A DNA stretch of 64,000 nt from Alcanivorax sp. REN37 (lineage in GTDB: Bacteria; Pseudomonadota; Gammaproteobacteria; Pseudomonadales; Alcanivoracaceae). Made by a program: the position numbers and the translations under genes. Location of the stretch: NCBI RefSeq assembly GCF_041102775.1, contig NZ_JBGCUO010000001.1:930001-994000 (forward strand), written 5' to 3'. Position 1 is the first letter of the stretch. Each line of letters opens with the position of its first letter. Shown here piece after piece: positions 1-9,257 of this stretch. Under the pieces are notes generated by a model that saw only the letters and a program-made list of their open reading frames with translations, searched no databases and had not been told where the DNA came from.

Positions 1-1475
1 GCCAGTGGTGGTACGACGTCGAGCAGCAGGACCGTCACCAGCGCCTGTATGACATCAGCAACAGTGGCCGTTACCGTTACGCGCGCACCTCCGGCATTGA
101 GCTGCTTGATGCCTACGCTTTTGCCCGCTGGCAGTTGGGCGGTCAAGACGGTGAAATCCGCGTTGGCCGCCAAGTGGTGACATGGGGTAACGACGACTAC
201 ACGCACGCGCTCAATGATCTGTATGCCTACAACGGCAACGCCTACCGCCGTCCAGGCATGATCCTCGAAGAAACGCTGATCCCGGCGCCGATGGTGTACC
301 TGACCCAGCAACTCGGTAACGACGTCAGCGTCGACCTGTTCTACCAGTTCGGCTGGGAGAAAATGGCGGTCAGCAACTGCGGCACCTTCTTCGCCACCAC
401 CGAAGTGGTGCAGGACGGCTGCGTCACCGGCAACCTGATTTACGGCAGCGATTTCCGCCCCAATGATCCCGATTACCTCTACATCCCCCGTTACGCCGAC
501 AACACCCCCAAGGACGGTGGTGAGTACGGCGTGGCGTTGCGCTGGAAAGAAGCCGCCCTCAAGGATACCGAGTTCGGCCTGATCGCCAGCCGTTATCACA
601 GCCGCTCACCGTTCTACAGCACCATCGCCAGCAGCGTGCTGGATGTGACCGATCCGCAGTTCGATCCCAACCTGGTCGGCAACTCGCCGCTGGCCGGCTA
701 CACCGTCGACTACCCGGAGAGCATCGAGCTGTACGCGGCCACCTTCCGCACTGAATTGGCCGAGGGCGCCACCAGCTTTTCCGGTGAGCTGAGTCTGCGA
801 CCGAACATGCCGTTGCAGGTAAACAGTACCGATCTGACCTACACCGCATTGGGCATTGACGCCATTGCGCAGCAGACCATCGGCGCGCCGATCAGCCCCA
901 CCGTGCTTAACGGCGATGCGGTGTCCGAGGGCAAGCACCTGCGCGGTTACCGCCGTCTGCCGGTGTCGCAAGTGCAGTTGGCGTTCAGCCAGTTTCTGCC
1001 CGGCGCGTTCGGCGCCGATTGGTTCTTGTTCATGAGCGAGGTGGCGTGGAACCACATCAGCGACCTCAAGACCGGCCCCGGTGCAGTGCGTTTCGGGCGC
1101 GATTCGATCTACGGCTACGGTGAAGTGGGCGTGCCGGGGCTGTGCGAAACGCTGCTCAACACCGACAACCCGCAGCACTGCAACGGTGATGGCTTCCACA
1201 GCCGCGACTCCTGGGGCTACCGCTCGGCGTTTATTGCTGACTTCGCCGATGTGGGCGGCGGTGTCGGGCTGCGCCCGATGCTGGTGTGGACCCACGACAT
1301 GCATGGCTGGGGCCCCAATTTCAACCAAGAAGCGAAGTCCATCGAGCTGTCCGTGAGCGCCCGTTACCGCGATCGCTACAGCGCCACGGTGACGGTGAAA
1401 GACTACTTCGGCGGCCGCTACAACACCTGGGTGGACCGCGATTTTGTGTCGCTCAGCGTGGGCATGAGCTTCTGA
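1..1475 (+). CDS. DUF1302 family outer-membrane protein (5' end outside the window)
   Basis: The reading frame is open from the left edge (first full codon at position 3), so the N-terminus and signal peptide are missing; a TTG at 135 is only an internal codon. The visible ~490 residues are rich in alternating aromatic and polar strands (for example WGNDDYTHALNDLYAYNG) and end in VGMSF, the terminal Phe expected for recognition by the BAM complex. It resembles DUF1302 proteins, predicted outer-membrane barrels usually found beside DUF1329 and lipid or steroid catabolic genes in Pseudomonas relatives. No DUF1329 gene is visible, but it could lie just upstream. It is followed at 65 bp by a co-directional oxidoreductase gene, so the pair is probably co-transcribed. 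The substrate is unknown. Confidence 0.8.
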   Translation, partial: QWWYDVEQQDRHQRLYDISNSGRYRYARTSGIELLDAYAFARWQLGGQDGEIRVGRQVVTWGNDDYTHALNDLYAYNGNAYRRPGMILEETLIPAPMVYLTQQLGNDVSVDLFYQFGWEKMAVSNCGTFFATTEVVQDGCVTGNLIYGSDFRPNDPDYLYIPRYADNTPKDGGEYGVALRWKEAALKDTEFGLIASRYHSRSPFYSTIASSVLDVTDPQFDPNLVGNSPLAGYTVDYPESIELYAATFRTELAEGATSFSGELSLRPNMPLQVNSTDLTYTALGIDAIAQQTIGAPISPTVLNGDAVSEGKHLRGYRRLPVSQVQLAFSQFLPGAFGADWFLFMSEVAWNHISDLKTGPGAVRFGRDSIYGYGEVGVPGLCETLLNTDNPQHCNGDGFHSRDSWGYRSAFIADFADVGGGVGLRPMLVWTHDMHGWGPNFNQEAKSIELSVSARYRDRYSATVTVKDYFGGRYNTWVDRDFVSLSVGMSF

Positions 1476-1539
1476 CCGCGCCGGCGGTATCCGGTATCCG
1501 GGCCCGGCGGTCCGGCTGACAACCTCAAGGAGAAACAGT

Positions 1540-2709
1540 GTGAAAGTATTGGCGATCGGCGGTGGCGGCAGCATGGGGCGCGCCGCAGTGCGGGCGATGA
1601 AAACCTTCGATTTCGTTGAGCAAGTGGTGCTGGCTGGTATCGACCACCAACGCGCCGGGCGCTTCGCCGCGTCGCTGAATGACCCACGCTTTTCGGCGCG
1701 CTTCCTCGACATTACCGACGGCGCCGACCTGCGCGCAGCGATCCGCGAGTGCGATGTGGTGATTAACTCCGCCGGGCCGTTCTTCCGTTTCGGTGTGCCG
1801 GTGCTGCAAGCCGCCATTGATGAAGGCAAGCACTACTGCGACATCTGTGACGACTGGCAGCCGACGCTGGACATGCTGGCGCTGCACGAACAGGCCGCCA
1901 ACAAAGGCATCACTGCTGTGATTGGCCTAGGCGCCAGCCCCGGTATCGCCAACATGCTGGCTATGAAAGCCGCCCAGCAACTGGACGACATTCACACCCT
2001 GTACTCCGCTTGGCGACTGTCCAACGCCCACAACGAAGACGACGGCTTCTTTGAGGAAGGCGAAGCCGGCGCCAGCGCCGATGCGGCTGCCGTACATCTG
2101 GTGCACTGCCTCACCGAGACCATCCCGCTGGTGCAGGACGGCAATGTCGAAGAACGCCTGCCGCTGGAGCAGCGCAGCTTCAACTACCCCGGTTACGGGC
2201 CGCTGGATCTTTGGAGTATCGGCCATCCAGAAGCGGTGACCTTCCCGCGCCGATTCCCAGCGCTGCGCAATTGCATGAACGGTATGCTTGGCGTCGGAGT
2301 TCTCGTGGACGATCTGCGTGCGCTGGCGGACCAAGTGCGTGCCGGCGCCATGACGGTGGACCAAGCGGCGGCGGTGCTGATGAGCGACGGCGGCCGTGAC
2401 CAGCGGCGCGAGCGGCTGATGGAAGGCGAAGACGACAATGCCATCGGCATTATGGCGTTTGCGCAAGGCACCAAGGACGGCCGTGAGCGCCGCGTTGGCG
2501 CCACCTTGCGTCAGGTGCCGGCTGGCGGCATGAGTGCGGTGACCGGCATTCCGCTGGCACTGTTCCTGCCGCTGTTGCAGCAGGGTGCGATCCAAGGCCA
2601 CGGAGTGTTGTCGCCGGAGCAAGCGGTGGATCCGGATGCCTTCTTCGCGCTGCTGGATGGTTTCACCGGCCCGGATGGCTGCGGCCTGATGGTGTCCTGC
2701 GAGGACTGA
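1540..2709 (+). CDS. Saccharopine dehydrogenase-like NAD(P)-binding oxidoreductase
   Basis: A 389-aa protein starting at GTG 1540, with AAGGAGA centred about 8 nt upstream. The N-terminus VKVLAIGGGGSMGRAAVRAM is a Rossmann dinucleotide-binding motif (GGGGxMG) of the saccharopine dehydrogenase NADP-binding family, and the length fits that family (350-400 aa). Family members include true saccharopine dehydrogenases, carboxynorspermidine synthase and many uncharacterised oxidoreductases; no lysine-pathway genes are near, so the substrate cannot be named. It sits between the outer-membrane barrel gene and a MalT-type regulator on the same strand, which suggests a role in catabolism of whatever the barrel and the downstream carrier import. 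Confidence 0.8.
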   Translation: MKVLAIGGGGSMGRAAVRAMKTFDFVEQVVLAGIDHQRAGRFAASLNDPRFSARFLDITDGADLRAAIRECDVVINSAGPFFRFGVPVLQAAIDEGKHYCDICDDWQPTLDMLALHEQAANKGITAVIGLGASPGIANMLAMKAAQQLDDIHTLYSAWRLSNAHNEDDGFFEEGEAGASADAAAVHLVHCLTETIPLVQDGNVEERLPLEQRSFNYPGYGPLDLWSIGHPEAVTFPRRFPALRNCMNGMLGVGVLVDDLRALADQVRAGAMTVDQAAAVLMSDGGRDQRRERLMEGEDDNAIGIMAFAQGTKDGRERRVGATLRQVPAGGMSAVTGIPLALFLPLLQQGAIQGHGVLSPEQAVDPDAFFALLDGFTGPDGCGLMVSCED

Positions 2710-2754
2710 ATCTGAGTGGTGCCGTGTCGGCGCCGGATGCGAGGAGACAGTGCC

Positions 2755-5238
2755 ATGTTGTGCCCCAGCCCCCACAGTGTGCTCGATGGTGCCATTACTC
2801 GGCAGCGGTTGCTGACCGCGCTGGCACCGGAACGGCCACTGCGGCTGCGCCTGCTGTGTGCGCCGGCCGGTTTCGGTAAAACGGTGCTGGCGCACCAGTT
2901 TGCCCAGCTCGGCCATGCGCCCTCGGTGGTGTGGGTGGCGCTGCCGCGTCAGCCGCTTAGCGCGGCGCAGTTGGCAGCACGGCTGGGCGAGGCATTGTGT
3001 CTGCCGCAGGACGATGACGGCGCCAGTCTGGCGTCGGCATTGGCGGCTCGCACCGACACCTTGGTGGTGCTGGACGGCTACTGCCGCGATCACGACAGCG
3101 ATGCCTGGCTGCTGGAACAGGTACAGCACGGCAGTATTCAGTGGCTGGTGACCACCCGCAGCCAGCCGCAGTGGCCGCTGAGCCGACTGCTGCTGGATGG
3201 CCAGTTGCTGCAACTGGGCAGCGAAGCGTTGGCGCTGACGGTAACCGAAGTCGGCGAGCTGCTGGCAGCGGTGGCACCGCGGCAGAATTTTTGTGCCCGC
3301 CGTCTGCATGAACAGAGCGACGGTTGGGCCGCCGGCCTGCGATTGTTCCTGTACGCGCAGACCGGCCGCGAGCTGCTGGCCCACACCCAACTGCATCGCT
3401 GCCCGCAATTGCTCGATTACCTTGACCAAGAAGTGCTGGCACCGTTGGCCCCGAACAGCCAGCAGCTGCTGCAGGTGATTGCCCACGCGCCCTTTGTCGA
3501 CAGCGCGCTGTGCGCGTTCCTGTCTGGTGAGGCGCGCGCGTTGCAGGAACTGCTGGCACAACAGGCGTTTTTGCGCACGCTGCCGGGCAGCACCGAACGC
3601 TTCACGCTCTATGAACCGCTGCGCTCGGTACTGCGCGAACGCTATCCGCACCAAGAAGATGCGCTGCTGGCTGGCGCCGGATGGCTAGCACTGGCCGGCC
3701 GTCACCTGAGCGCGTTTGGCTACGCGCTGGGGGTGCCGGATGCTCCGCGTGCAGTGCGCGCGCTGGCGCAGGTACCGCTGCACAAATTGTTTTCCGAACA
3801 CAACTTGTCACCGCTGCTGGCCGGCTTGCGCCAGCTGCAGGTGGATGATTTTGCCGGTCAGCCGGCGGCGCTACGCATCGCCACCCGCGCGCTGGTGATG
3901 GGCGGCCGGCTGGAATTGGCGGAGCGCTATCTGGACGCCTTCCCAGACAGCGGCTGGGACGGCACCCGGCTGGCGCTGCAAACCGAAGTGGCACTGCATC
4001 GCGGTCAGGCCCAAGAAGCCTGCAACCTCGGTCTGCAAGCGCTGGCAGCGCTGGAGCAGGACGAGGACTGGACGCAAATGATCCTGTGTTTCTCGTCCAT
4101 GACCCGCGCTGAACTGGCGCTTGGCCGCCACGAGCAGGCGCAGCGGTTGCAGGTGCAGGGGCTTGAGCTGGCACGCCGCAAAGGCGAGTTGCTGCTGGAA
4201 TGCCAGATGCTGCTCGACCAGGCGCAGGTGGAAGAACTGGCCGGCCACCTGCACCGCGCGTTGCAGGCGCTGGACCAGATCGTCGCCTTGATCGGCCAAG
4301 GTGGCGGCTCGGCGTTGCTGCGCGGCGCGGAACAGATCCGCCGCGGCTGGCTATTGATGATGATCGGCGACGACGCAGCCGCGCGCCCGGCGCTGGAGCA
4401 GGGCCGCGAATTGTCGATGGCGGCCGGCACGCCGGTGTTTTTCTACAGCTATGTGTTGCTGGCGCAGCTGGATGCGCGCGCCGGCGATGTCGACCGCGCT
4501 CAACAGCGGTTGGCGGAAGTGCAGCGCGCCATGCACACCCGCGACGTGTCCGAATCGATTTACCGCAGCGTGCTCAGCGTCGGCAGTGCCGGGGTGTGGT
4601 TGCAGGCGCGCCACTACCTGCCGGTGACGCAGATGCTGGAGCGCATGCGGCGCCAGTACGAAGACGCGGTGGCGCTGACGCCGCCGAGTTCGTGCCCGGA
4701 ATTGTTTGCGCTGATGAGTTTCCTGCATGCCCAAGCGTTGTGTTCCCAGGGCGCCATTGATGAAGCGATCGAGGTGCTGACGCAAGCGCTGGAGCGCGCG
4801 GAAGGCGCCGGCTTCCAAGTCATCGTCAGCCAGGCGTTGACCGCACTCGGTAAGGCGCGTCACCAGCGCGGCGATATCCGCCAGGCGGAACGCATGCTGG
4901 CCTCTGCTGCGGCGATGGCGGCACGCCAAGGGCAGCGCAACCTAGTGCTGGAAACCCAGCTCAACGCGGTGCACGAGTTCAGCGAGCGGGCGTTGCCTAA
5001 ACCGGACTCCAGCGCCCAGAACGCGCCGCCGGAGCGCGCCGAAGCGCTGCTCAGCCAGCGCGAGCACGAAGTATTGGAACTGATCGCCAAGGGTTACTCG
5101 AATGCCGAAATCGCCGACATCCTGTCGATCTCGCTGCATACCGTGAAAGCCCACGCCAAACGCATTAATGCCAAGTTCCAAGTGAACCGCCGCACCTTGG
5201 CGGTGGCCCGTGCCAAAGCACTGGGATTGTTGATGTAA
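2755..5238 (+). CDS. MalT-type LuxR family ATP-dependent transcriptional activator
   Basis: An 827-aa protein. ATG 2755 is preferred over the in-frame GTG at 2716 because GAGGAGA lies 7-8 nt upstream of it. Residues 36-43 (APAGFGKT) form a Walker A P-loop, the middle is a long Leu/Ala-rich TPR-like helical array, and the last ~62 residues ([20 protein letters not shown]...) form a LuxR/GerE helix-turn-helix. This is the layout of STAND/LAL regulators such as MalT and AlkS, which oligomerise when an inducer and ATP bind. It begins 45 bp after the oxidoreductase gene and is followed by an MFS carrier, so it is probably the pathway-specific activator of this cluster. The inducer is unknown. Confidence 0.88.
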   Translation: MLCPSPHSVLDGAITRQRLLTALAPERPLRLRLLCAPAGFGKTVLAHQFAQLGHAPSVVWVALPRQPLSAAQLAARLGEALCLPQDDDGASLASALAARTDTLVVLDGYCRDHDSDAWLLEQVQHGSIQWLVTTRSQPQWPLSRLLLDGQLLQLGSEALALTVTEVGELLAAVAPRQNFCARRLHEQSDGWAAGLRLFLYAQTGRELLAHTQLHRCPQLLDYLDQEVLAPLAPNSQQLLQVIAHAPFVDSALCAFLSGEARALQELLAQQAFLRTLPGSTERFTLYEPLRSVLRERYPHQEDALLAGAGWLALAGRHLSAFGYALGVPDAPRAVRALAQVPLHKLFSEHNLSPLLAGLRQLQVDDFAGQPAALRIATRALVMGGRLELAERYLDAFPDSGWDGTRLALQTEVALHRGQAQEACNLGLQALAALEQDEDWTQMILCFSSMTRAELALGRHEQAQRLQVQGLELARRKGELLLECQMLLDQAQVEELAGHLHRALQALDQIVALIGQGGGSALLRGAEQIRRGWLLMMIGDDAAARPALEQGRELSMAAGTPVFFYSYVLLAQLDARAGDVDRAQQRLAEVQRAMHTRDVSESIYRSVLSVGSAGVWLQARHYLPVTQMLERMRRQYEDAVALTPPSSCPELFALMSFLHAQALCSQGAIDEAIEVLTQALERAEGAGFQVIVSQALTALGKARHQRGDIRQAERMLASAAAMAARQGQRNLVLETQLNAVHEFSERALPKPDSSAQNAPPERAEALLSQREHEVLELIAKGYSNAEIADILSISLHTVKAHAKRINAKFQVNRRTLAVARAKALGLLM

Positions 5239-5242
5239 CCGG

Positions 5243-5259
5243 CCGACCCTCGGGGTCGG
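5243..5259 (+). terminator. Short GC hairpin between the LuxR and MFS genes
   Basis: CCGACCC and GGGTCGG form a 7-bp stem around a 3-nt loop right after the LuxR stop codon. There is no T-tract, so at most it is an attenuator or an mRNA-stabilising hairpin. Confidence 0.3.
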
Positions 5260-5290
5260 TCTCGATGTGTTGAACCAGGAGAATAACAAC

Positions 5291-6622
5291 GTGACCTCTA
5301 CCCCGCGCACTGCGTCCGGCTTGCCGTCCCGCTGGTTTGCCCCTGCCTATGGCATGGGTAGTTTGGGGCCGGCAATTTTTATTTTAACGCCACAAATTTT
5401 GCTGCTGTTTTTCATGACTGAAATTCTCGGTATTCCGCCTGGCGCCGCCGGAGCCGGGATTCTGATTCCGAAATTGTGGGAGCTGGTGTTCGATCCGTTG
5501 CTGGGGCGCTGGTCAGATCGCCTGAACACCCGTTGGGGCCGTCGCCGGCCGCTGATGGCAGTGGGCTCGGTAGTATTTCTGGTGGCGTTCGCGATGATGT
5601 TTTCGCCGCCGGATCTGGGTGATTGGCAATCGACCTTGGTGTGGGTGATTGCGTTCTACACCCTGACCTGCACCGGTTATTCGCTGTTCACCGTGCCCTA
5701 CGCCACGCTGCTGGCAGAAGTCACCGAAGACCCGCATGCGCGCACCAAGGTCGCAGCTTGGCGCAGTGCGTTGCTGGCACTCGGTTTCCTGCTCGCTGGC
5801 GCGCTGGCGCCGTGGCTGGTGGGCGCCACCGGCGGCGGTCACGAAGGCTACGCCAATATGGCGCTGCTGATTGGCCTGATTGCCTTTGCTGGCATGGCCA
5901 GTGCGGTGCTCGGCACCGGCGGTTCACCGGTGAAACCGTTGCAGCCGCAGGTACGTTCCGGCTCGATGCTGGCGCCGTTCCGCAACCGTGCGTTCAGCTG
6001 GCTGTGGCTGGCGTTCGTGATCCAGATGATTTCAGTGGCGGTGAGTACCGCGATGCTGCCGTTCTACGACAAATACTGGCTCGGCAATGACCCGGCCACG
6101 GTACCGACCCTGTTCCTCGGGCTGACGGTACTGACGGTGGCCACCACCTGGTGCTGGACCTGGCTGGCGCGCAACTTCGGTAAGCACAACAGCTTTGTGC
6201 TCGCCACCGTGCTCTATGGTGCCGCCACCGCATCACTGTGGCTGGCGATGTATGGCGCCGCTGGTTTCTGGTTTGCCATCGTGCTGTTTGGCATTGCCAA
6301 TGCGGGGCAGCAATTGTTCTGCTTCGCCATCGTGCCCGACATCATCGCCCAGCAGCGCAGCCGCACCGGCATTGCCGAAGAGGGCGCCTTCACTGGGCTG
6401 TGGATCTGGGGAGAAAAAATCGGTTTGGCGCTGGGCGCCGGCCTGGCCGGCCTGATCTTGCAACTGGCCGGTTTCCAACAAGGTTCCGGCACCGAAGTGC
6501 TGGAGCAAACGCCGCTGGCGCTCAGCACTGTGGCGTGGACGGTGTCGATCGTGCCGGGGGTGATCTGCCTGCTGTCGATCCCGGCGCTGTTCCGATCCAA
6601 GCGCGCGATGCAGCACAACTGA
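5291..6622 (+). CDS. MFS transporter of the glycoside-pentoside-hexuronide (GPH) type
   Basis: A 443-aa polytopic membrane protein with about 12 hydrophobic segments. GTG 5291 is preferred because AGGAGA (5277-5282) is 8 nt upstream; an in-frame GTG at 5267 would start before that site. The loop WSDRLNTRWGRRRPL after the second membrane segment is the MelB/GPH signature (DxxxxxxGRRRP). The family carries out cation-coupled symport of sugars or other small organic molecules. It is the last gene of the first + strand cluster and is followed by a strong terminator, so it is probably the inner-membrane importer serving this pathway. The substrate is not deducible. Confidence 0.82.
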   Translation: MTSTPRTASGLPSRWFAPAYGMGSLGPAIFILTPQILLLFFMTEILGIPPGAAGAGILIPKLWELVFDPLLGRWSDRLNTRWGRRRPLMAVGSVVFLVAFAMMFSPPDLGDWQSTLVWVIAFYTLTCTGYSLFTVPYATLLAEVTEDPHARTKVAAWRSALLALGFLLAGALAPWLVGATGGGHEGYANMALLIGLIAFAGMASAVLGTGGSPVKPLQPQVRSGSMLAPFRNRAFSWLWLAFVIQMISVAVSTAMLPFYDKYWLGNDPATVPTLFLGLTVLTVATTWCWTWLARNFGKHNSFVLATVLYGAATASLWLAMYGAAGFWFAIVLFGIANAGQQLFCFAIVPDIIAQQRSRTGIAEEGAFTGLWIWGEKIGLALGAGLAGLILQLAGFQQGSGTEVLEQTPLALSTVAWTVSIVPGVICLLSIPALFRSKRAMQHN

Positions 6623-6651
6623 ATGCAGTAAGTCCGGCCGGCATGGCCCTG

Positions 6652-6684
6652 GCCGATCCGTTAGATACGGGTCGGCTTTTTTTT
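6652..6684 (+). terminator. Rho-independent terminator after the MFS gene
   Basis: GCCGATCCG and CGGGTCGGC pair as a 9-bp stem (one G-T wobble) followed by eight T. It closes the 1-6622 cluster. Confidence 0.85.
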
Positions 6685-7075
6685 GCTCCGCATTCGGGCG
6701 GCGTGAAGGCGGTTGGTCGCGGTTGCGCGCGTGGCAGCAGCTAGAGACGCGGGCGACGGCAATTGCTTAAACGGCAGCCGGTGGGCGGCGAGGTGGTCTG
6801 CACCCCGTTGCCGTGGGGGCGAGTTGGGAGACAGCCGCACGCATCGGCGAGCGATGAGACGGCCTTTAGCGGCGCCAACGGCAGCGTGGCTCAGGGTGCC
6901 GTACAGAGCGGCGGTGACGTGCGAAGTGGCCGGCGTGGATGCCGCTCTGGCAGTGGCGACGCCCAGAGCGACCCAGACTGCTGCTGTCCTGATACCGCTA
7001 CTGCTAGACCTGCGGGGACCGCGGCGTGATCGGTCAGCGGGCCGCACGCGGCAGCACTTGGGCCGGCGCGCTGGG
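6685..7075. other. Gene-free stretch of about 390 bp
   Basis: No open frame here has a ribosome binding site or a recognisable protein family, and frames on both strands look like low-information GC-rich translation. Nothing else was recognised. It separates the first cluster from the sulfonate locus. Confidence 0.5.
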
Positions 7076-7252
7076 TCAACGGGGCGGGCGGGTGTCTGGT
7101 AGGCGGAATTTCTCGCGCCGCTCGATCACCACCACTTGGCCGTTGTGCACGGTGATCTCCACCGCGCCGTAGCGCAGGCCGTGCAGCGCGGCTTGGATGC
7201 GCTCCAGTACCACGTCATTGGCGAGCGGGTGGGCAGCAGCAGAAACAGACAT
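7076..7252 (-). CDS. DUF2292 (YezD-like) small protein
   Basis: A 58-aa protein; the ATG ending at 7252 follows AAGGAG with a 7-nt spacer, so the longer frame to 7321 is rejected. The core VLERIQAALHGLRYGAVEITVHNGQVVVIERREKFRL is the DUF2292/YezD pattern (I..aL.gl.yG.v.i.v.dG.v..ie...k.r). Family members tend to occur near sulfate, cysteine or sulfonate genes, and here it is transcribed divergently from ssuE, which supports a sulfur-starvation role. The molecular function is not known. Confidence 0.8.
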   Translation of the reverse strand: MSVSAAAHPLANDVVLERIQAALHGLRYGAVEITVHNGQVVVIERREKFRLPDTRPPR

Positions 7253-7366
7253 GGCCGATCTCCTTGGCAGCGGCGCAATGGGCAGGGCAGCAGTGATGCT
7301 AGGGCGCACGCGGGGCGCCACGGAAAGACCGCTTACTTCTGTGCATATGCGCGCGAGCAGTGATGG

Positions 7367-7389
7367 CTTATGCCAAGCGATTGCATAAG
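7367..7389. promoter_or_regulatory. Perfect interrupted dyad CTTATGC-N9-GCATAAG, candidate operator
   Basis: A perfect 7-bp inverted repeat with a 9-bp spacer lies in the divergent DUF2292/ssuE intergenic region, in locally AT-rich DNA. The geometry suits a LysR-type regulator such as CysB or Cbl, but which protein binds is inference. Confidence 0.45.
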
Positions 7390-7482
7390 AACAGAATCAT
7401 TTATTCTTTTTTCTTTGGCAGAGCGGCCACCATAGTGGCCTGCCATCTGCACCGCGGTGGGTGGCCAGAGGAGAAACGATTG

Positions 7483-8076
7483 ATGGAAATCGTGTTGGTG
7501 TCGGGCAGCCCGTCACCCTCATCGCGCACTGAAGCGCTGCTGGAAATTGTGGCGGCAGCGCTGGCGCCCAAGCATCACTCGCTGAGCTGGTTGCGGCTGC
7601 GTGAGCTGCCGGCGCAGCCGCTGCTACACGCCGATTTTAGTCATCCCGCCGTGATCGGCTGGCAGCAACAGGTGGCCGCCGCTGAGGCGCTGGTGGTGGC
7701 AACGCCGGTGTACAAAGCATCGCTGGCCGGTGGCCTGAAAGTGCTGCTGGATTTGCTGCCAGAGCGGGCGCTGGCCGACAAGGTGGTGCTGCCGATCGCC
7801 AGTGGCGGTAGCCACGGCCACATGCTGTCGGTGGATTACGCCCTCAATCCGGTGCTCACCGCGCTCAAGGCAGGTTTGATTCTGCCCAGCGTGTTTGCGG
7901 TGGACCGCGATATCGTGCGTGCCACCGACAGCGTGCCGGCCCATGCGCGCGCTGAGGTGCAGCAGCGTCTGCTGCACGCCGCCGAACAACTAGATGCTGC
8001 GCTGCGGCAGCGGCCGGCGCCAATTGCACCGCACCTGCTTAACCAGCGGCTGGTGCAGGCGCACTGGAGTATCTGA
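7483..8076 (+). CDS. ssuE: NAD(P)H-dependent FMN reductase, SsuE-type
   Basis: A 197-aa flavodoxin-like reductase. The start is ATG 7483 with AGAGGAG about 8 nt upstream; the longer frame from 7360 has no such site. The N-terminus MEIVLVSGSPSPSSRTEALL is the flavin-phosphate loop (GSPS..SRT), and ATPVYKASLAGGLKVLLDLLP and PIASGGSHGH match SsuE. SsuE supplies FMNH2 to the alkanesulfonate monooxygenase SsuD. It heads the ssu operon (ssuE-ssuA-ssuC-ssuB), but ssuD is absent here, so its FMNH2 probably serves a monooxygenase encoded elsewhere. Confidence 0.9.
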   Translation: MEIVLVSGSPSPSSRTEALLEIVAAALAPKHHSLSWLRLRELPAQPLLHADFSHPAVIGWQQQVAAAEALVVATPVYKASLAGGLKVLLDLLPERALADKVVLPIASGGSHGHMLSVDYALNPVLTALKAGLILPSVFAVDRDIVRATDSVPAHARAEVQQRLLHAAEQLDAALRQRPAPIAPHLLNQRLVQAHWSI

Positions 8077-8154
8077 ACGTTTTTTTCCCGCCTTACTTGG
8101 CCCGCCAACGGGCAAGCAGGTGGTCGTTCCCGCTGCAGACAACAGGAGGTTGCC

Positions 8155-9114
8155 ATGGGCAACACAAGTCTGCGCCGGCGTCTGGCCGTGGTGCTTGCGT
8201 TGTGGGTGACGGTCATCGTCCCTGCCGCCGCTGCCGCTGAGACCCTGCGCATCGGTTACCAGAAATACGGCACGCTGGTGGTGCTCAAAGCCCGTGGCAC
8301 CTTGGAACAACAATTGGCGCCGCTCGGCGTCACCGTGCAGTGGGTGGAATTCCCCGGCGGCCCGCAGCTGCTGGAGGCGCTCAATGTGGGCAGTCTGGAT
8401 GTGGGCGTGGCCGGCGAGACGCCGCCGGTGTTCGCCCAGGCCGCCGGCGCTGATCTGCTCTACATTGCCCACGAACCGCCGGCGCCGACGTCCGAAGCGA
8501 TCTTGGTGCACCGTGACAGCCCGATTCGTGACCTCGCGCAACTGCGCGGCCACAAGGTGGCGCTCAACAAAGGCTCCAACGTCCATTACTTGCTGGTACG
8601 CGCACTGGAAAGTGCTGGGCTGACGTGGCGTGACATCCAACCGGTGTACCTGCCGCCGGCGGACGCGCGTGCCGCCTTCGAGCGCGGCGCGGTGGATGCG
8701 TGGGCGATTTGGGACCCCTACCTGGCAGCGGCACAAGCGCAGCTGCCGGTGCGGGTGCTGGCCGATGCCACCGGGCTGGCAGACAACCACCAGTTCTACC
8801 TCGCCCGTGGCGACTGGGCGGCGCGTCACCCGCAGCGGGTGGTGACGCTGATTGCCGCGATCCGCGAGGTGGGCGAATGGTCGGCACGGGAGCCACAGCA
8901 GGTGGCCGACCAAGTGGCGCCGCTGCTGGGGCTGTCGCCCGCCATCACCCTCAATGCAGTACAGCGCCAAGGCTACGGTGCGCAGCCGTTGTCGCCGGAG
9001 GTGGTGGCGGCGCAGCAGCGCATTGCCGACAGCTTCGCCGCGCTGAAGCTGATACCGAAACCGCTGTCGGTGGCGCAGCGAGTGTGGACGCCGCCGGCGG
9101 ACGGGGAGCACTGA
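8155..9114 (+). CDS. ssuA: Aliphatic sulfonate ABC transporter, periplasmic binding protein
   Basis: A 319-aa protein. ATG 8155 follows AGGAGGT. An N-terminal signal peptide (RRR, a hydrophobic stretch, then PAAAAA/E near residue 28) is followed by ETLRIGYQKYGTLVVLKARGTLE, the typical SsuA/TauA N-terminus. GGPQLLEALNVGSLDVGVAGETPPVFAQAAGA and the VDAWAIWDPYLAAAQ block are SsuA hallmarks. It captures alkanesulfonates in the periplasm for SsuC and SsuB. It lies 78 bp downstream of ssuE on the same strand. Confidence 0.93.
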   Translation: MGNTSLRRRLAVVLALWVTVIVPAAAAAETLRIGYQKYGTLVVLKARGTLEQQLAPLGVTVQWVEFPGGPQLLEALNVGSLDVGVAGETPPVFAQAAGADLLYIAHEPPAPTSEAILVHRDSPIRDLAQLRGHKVALNKGSNVHYLLVRALESAGLTWRDIQPVYLPPADARAAFERGAVDAWAIWDPYLAAAQAQLPVRVLADATGLADNHQFYLARGDWAARHPQRVVTLIAAIREVGEWSAREPQQVADQVAPLLGLSPAITLNAVQRQGYGAQPLSPEVVAAQQRIADSFAALKLIPKPLSVAQRVWTPPADGEH

Positions 9115-9257
9115 GATGGGGGATAGACCTTATTCACTACGGCGGCTGCGGCCGCAGCAGTGCTCACGTCGGTCGCAGTTCGGCTTGGCACGGGCCGGGA
9201 GCTGGCGCGGCTGCAGCCGACCGGCGTTAACCGTGGGCCGCGACCGGAGTCCTCGCC

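Noticed and set aside
606-3654. Long minus-strand open frames opposite the DUF1302, oxidoreductase and LuxR genes
   Set aside because: Antisense shadows of GC-rich coding genes; the + strand products have clear domains and ribosome sites.
6685-7075. Several 90-130 codon frames on both strands
   Set aside because: They overlap each other, lack ribosome sites and have no family features.
7990-9111. 373-codon minus-strand frame opposite ssuA
   Set aside because: Shadow of ssuA, which has a signal peptide and a conserved fold.
9115-9257. Possible ssuD remnant between ssuA and ssuC
   Set aside because: None of the three + frames gives recognisable SsuD sequence, so a pseudogene could not be supported.
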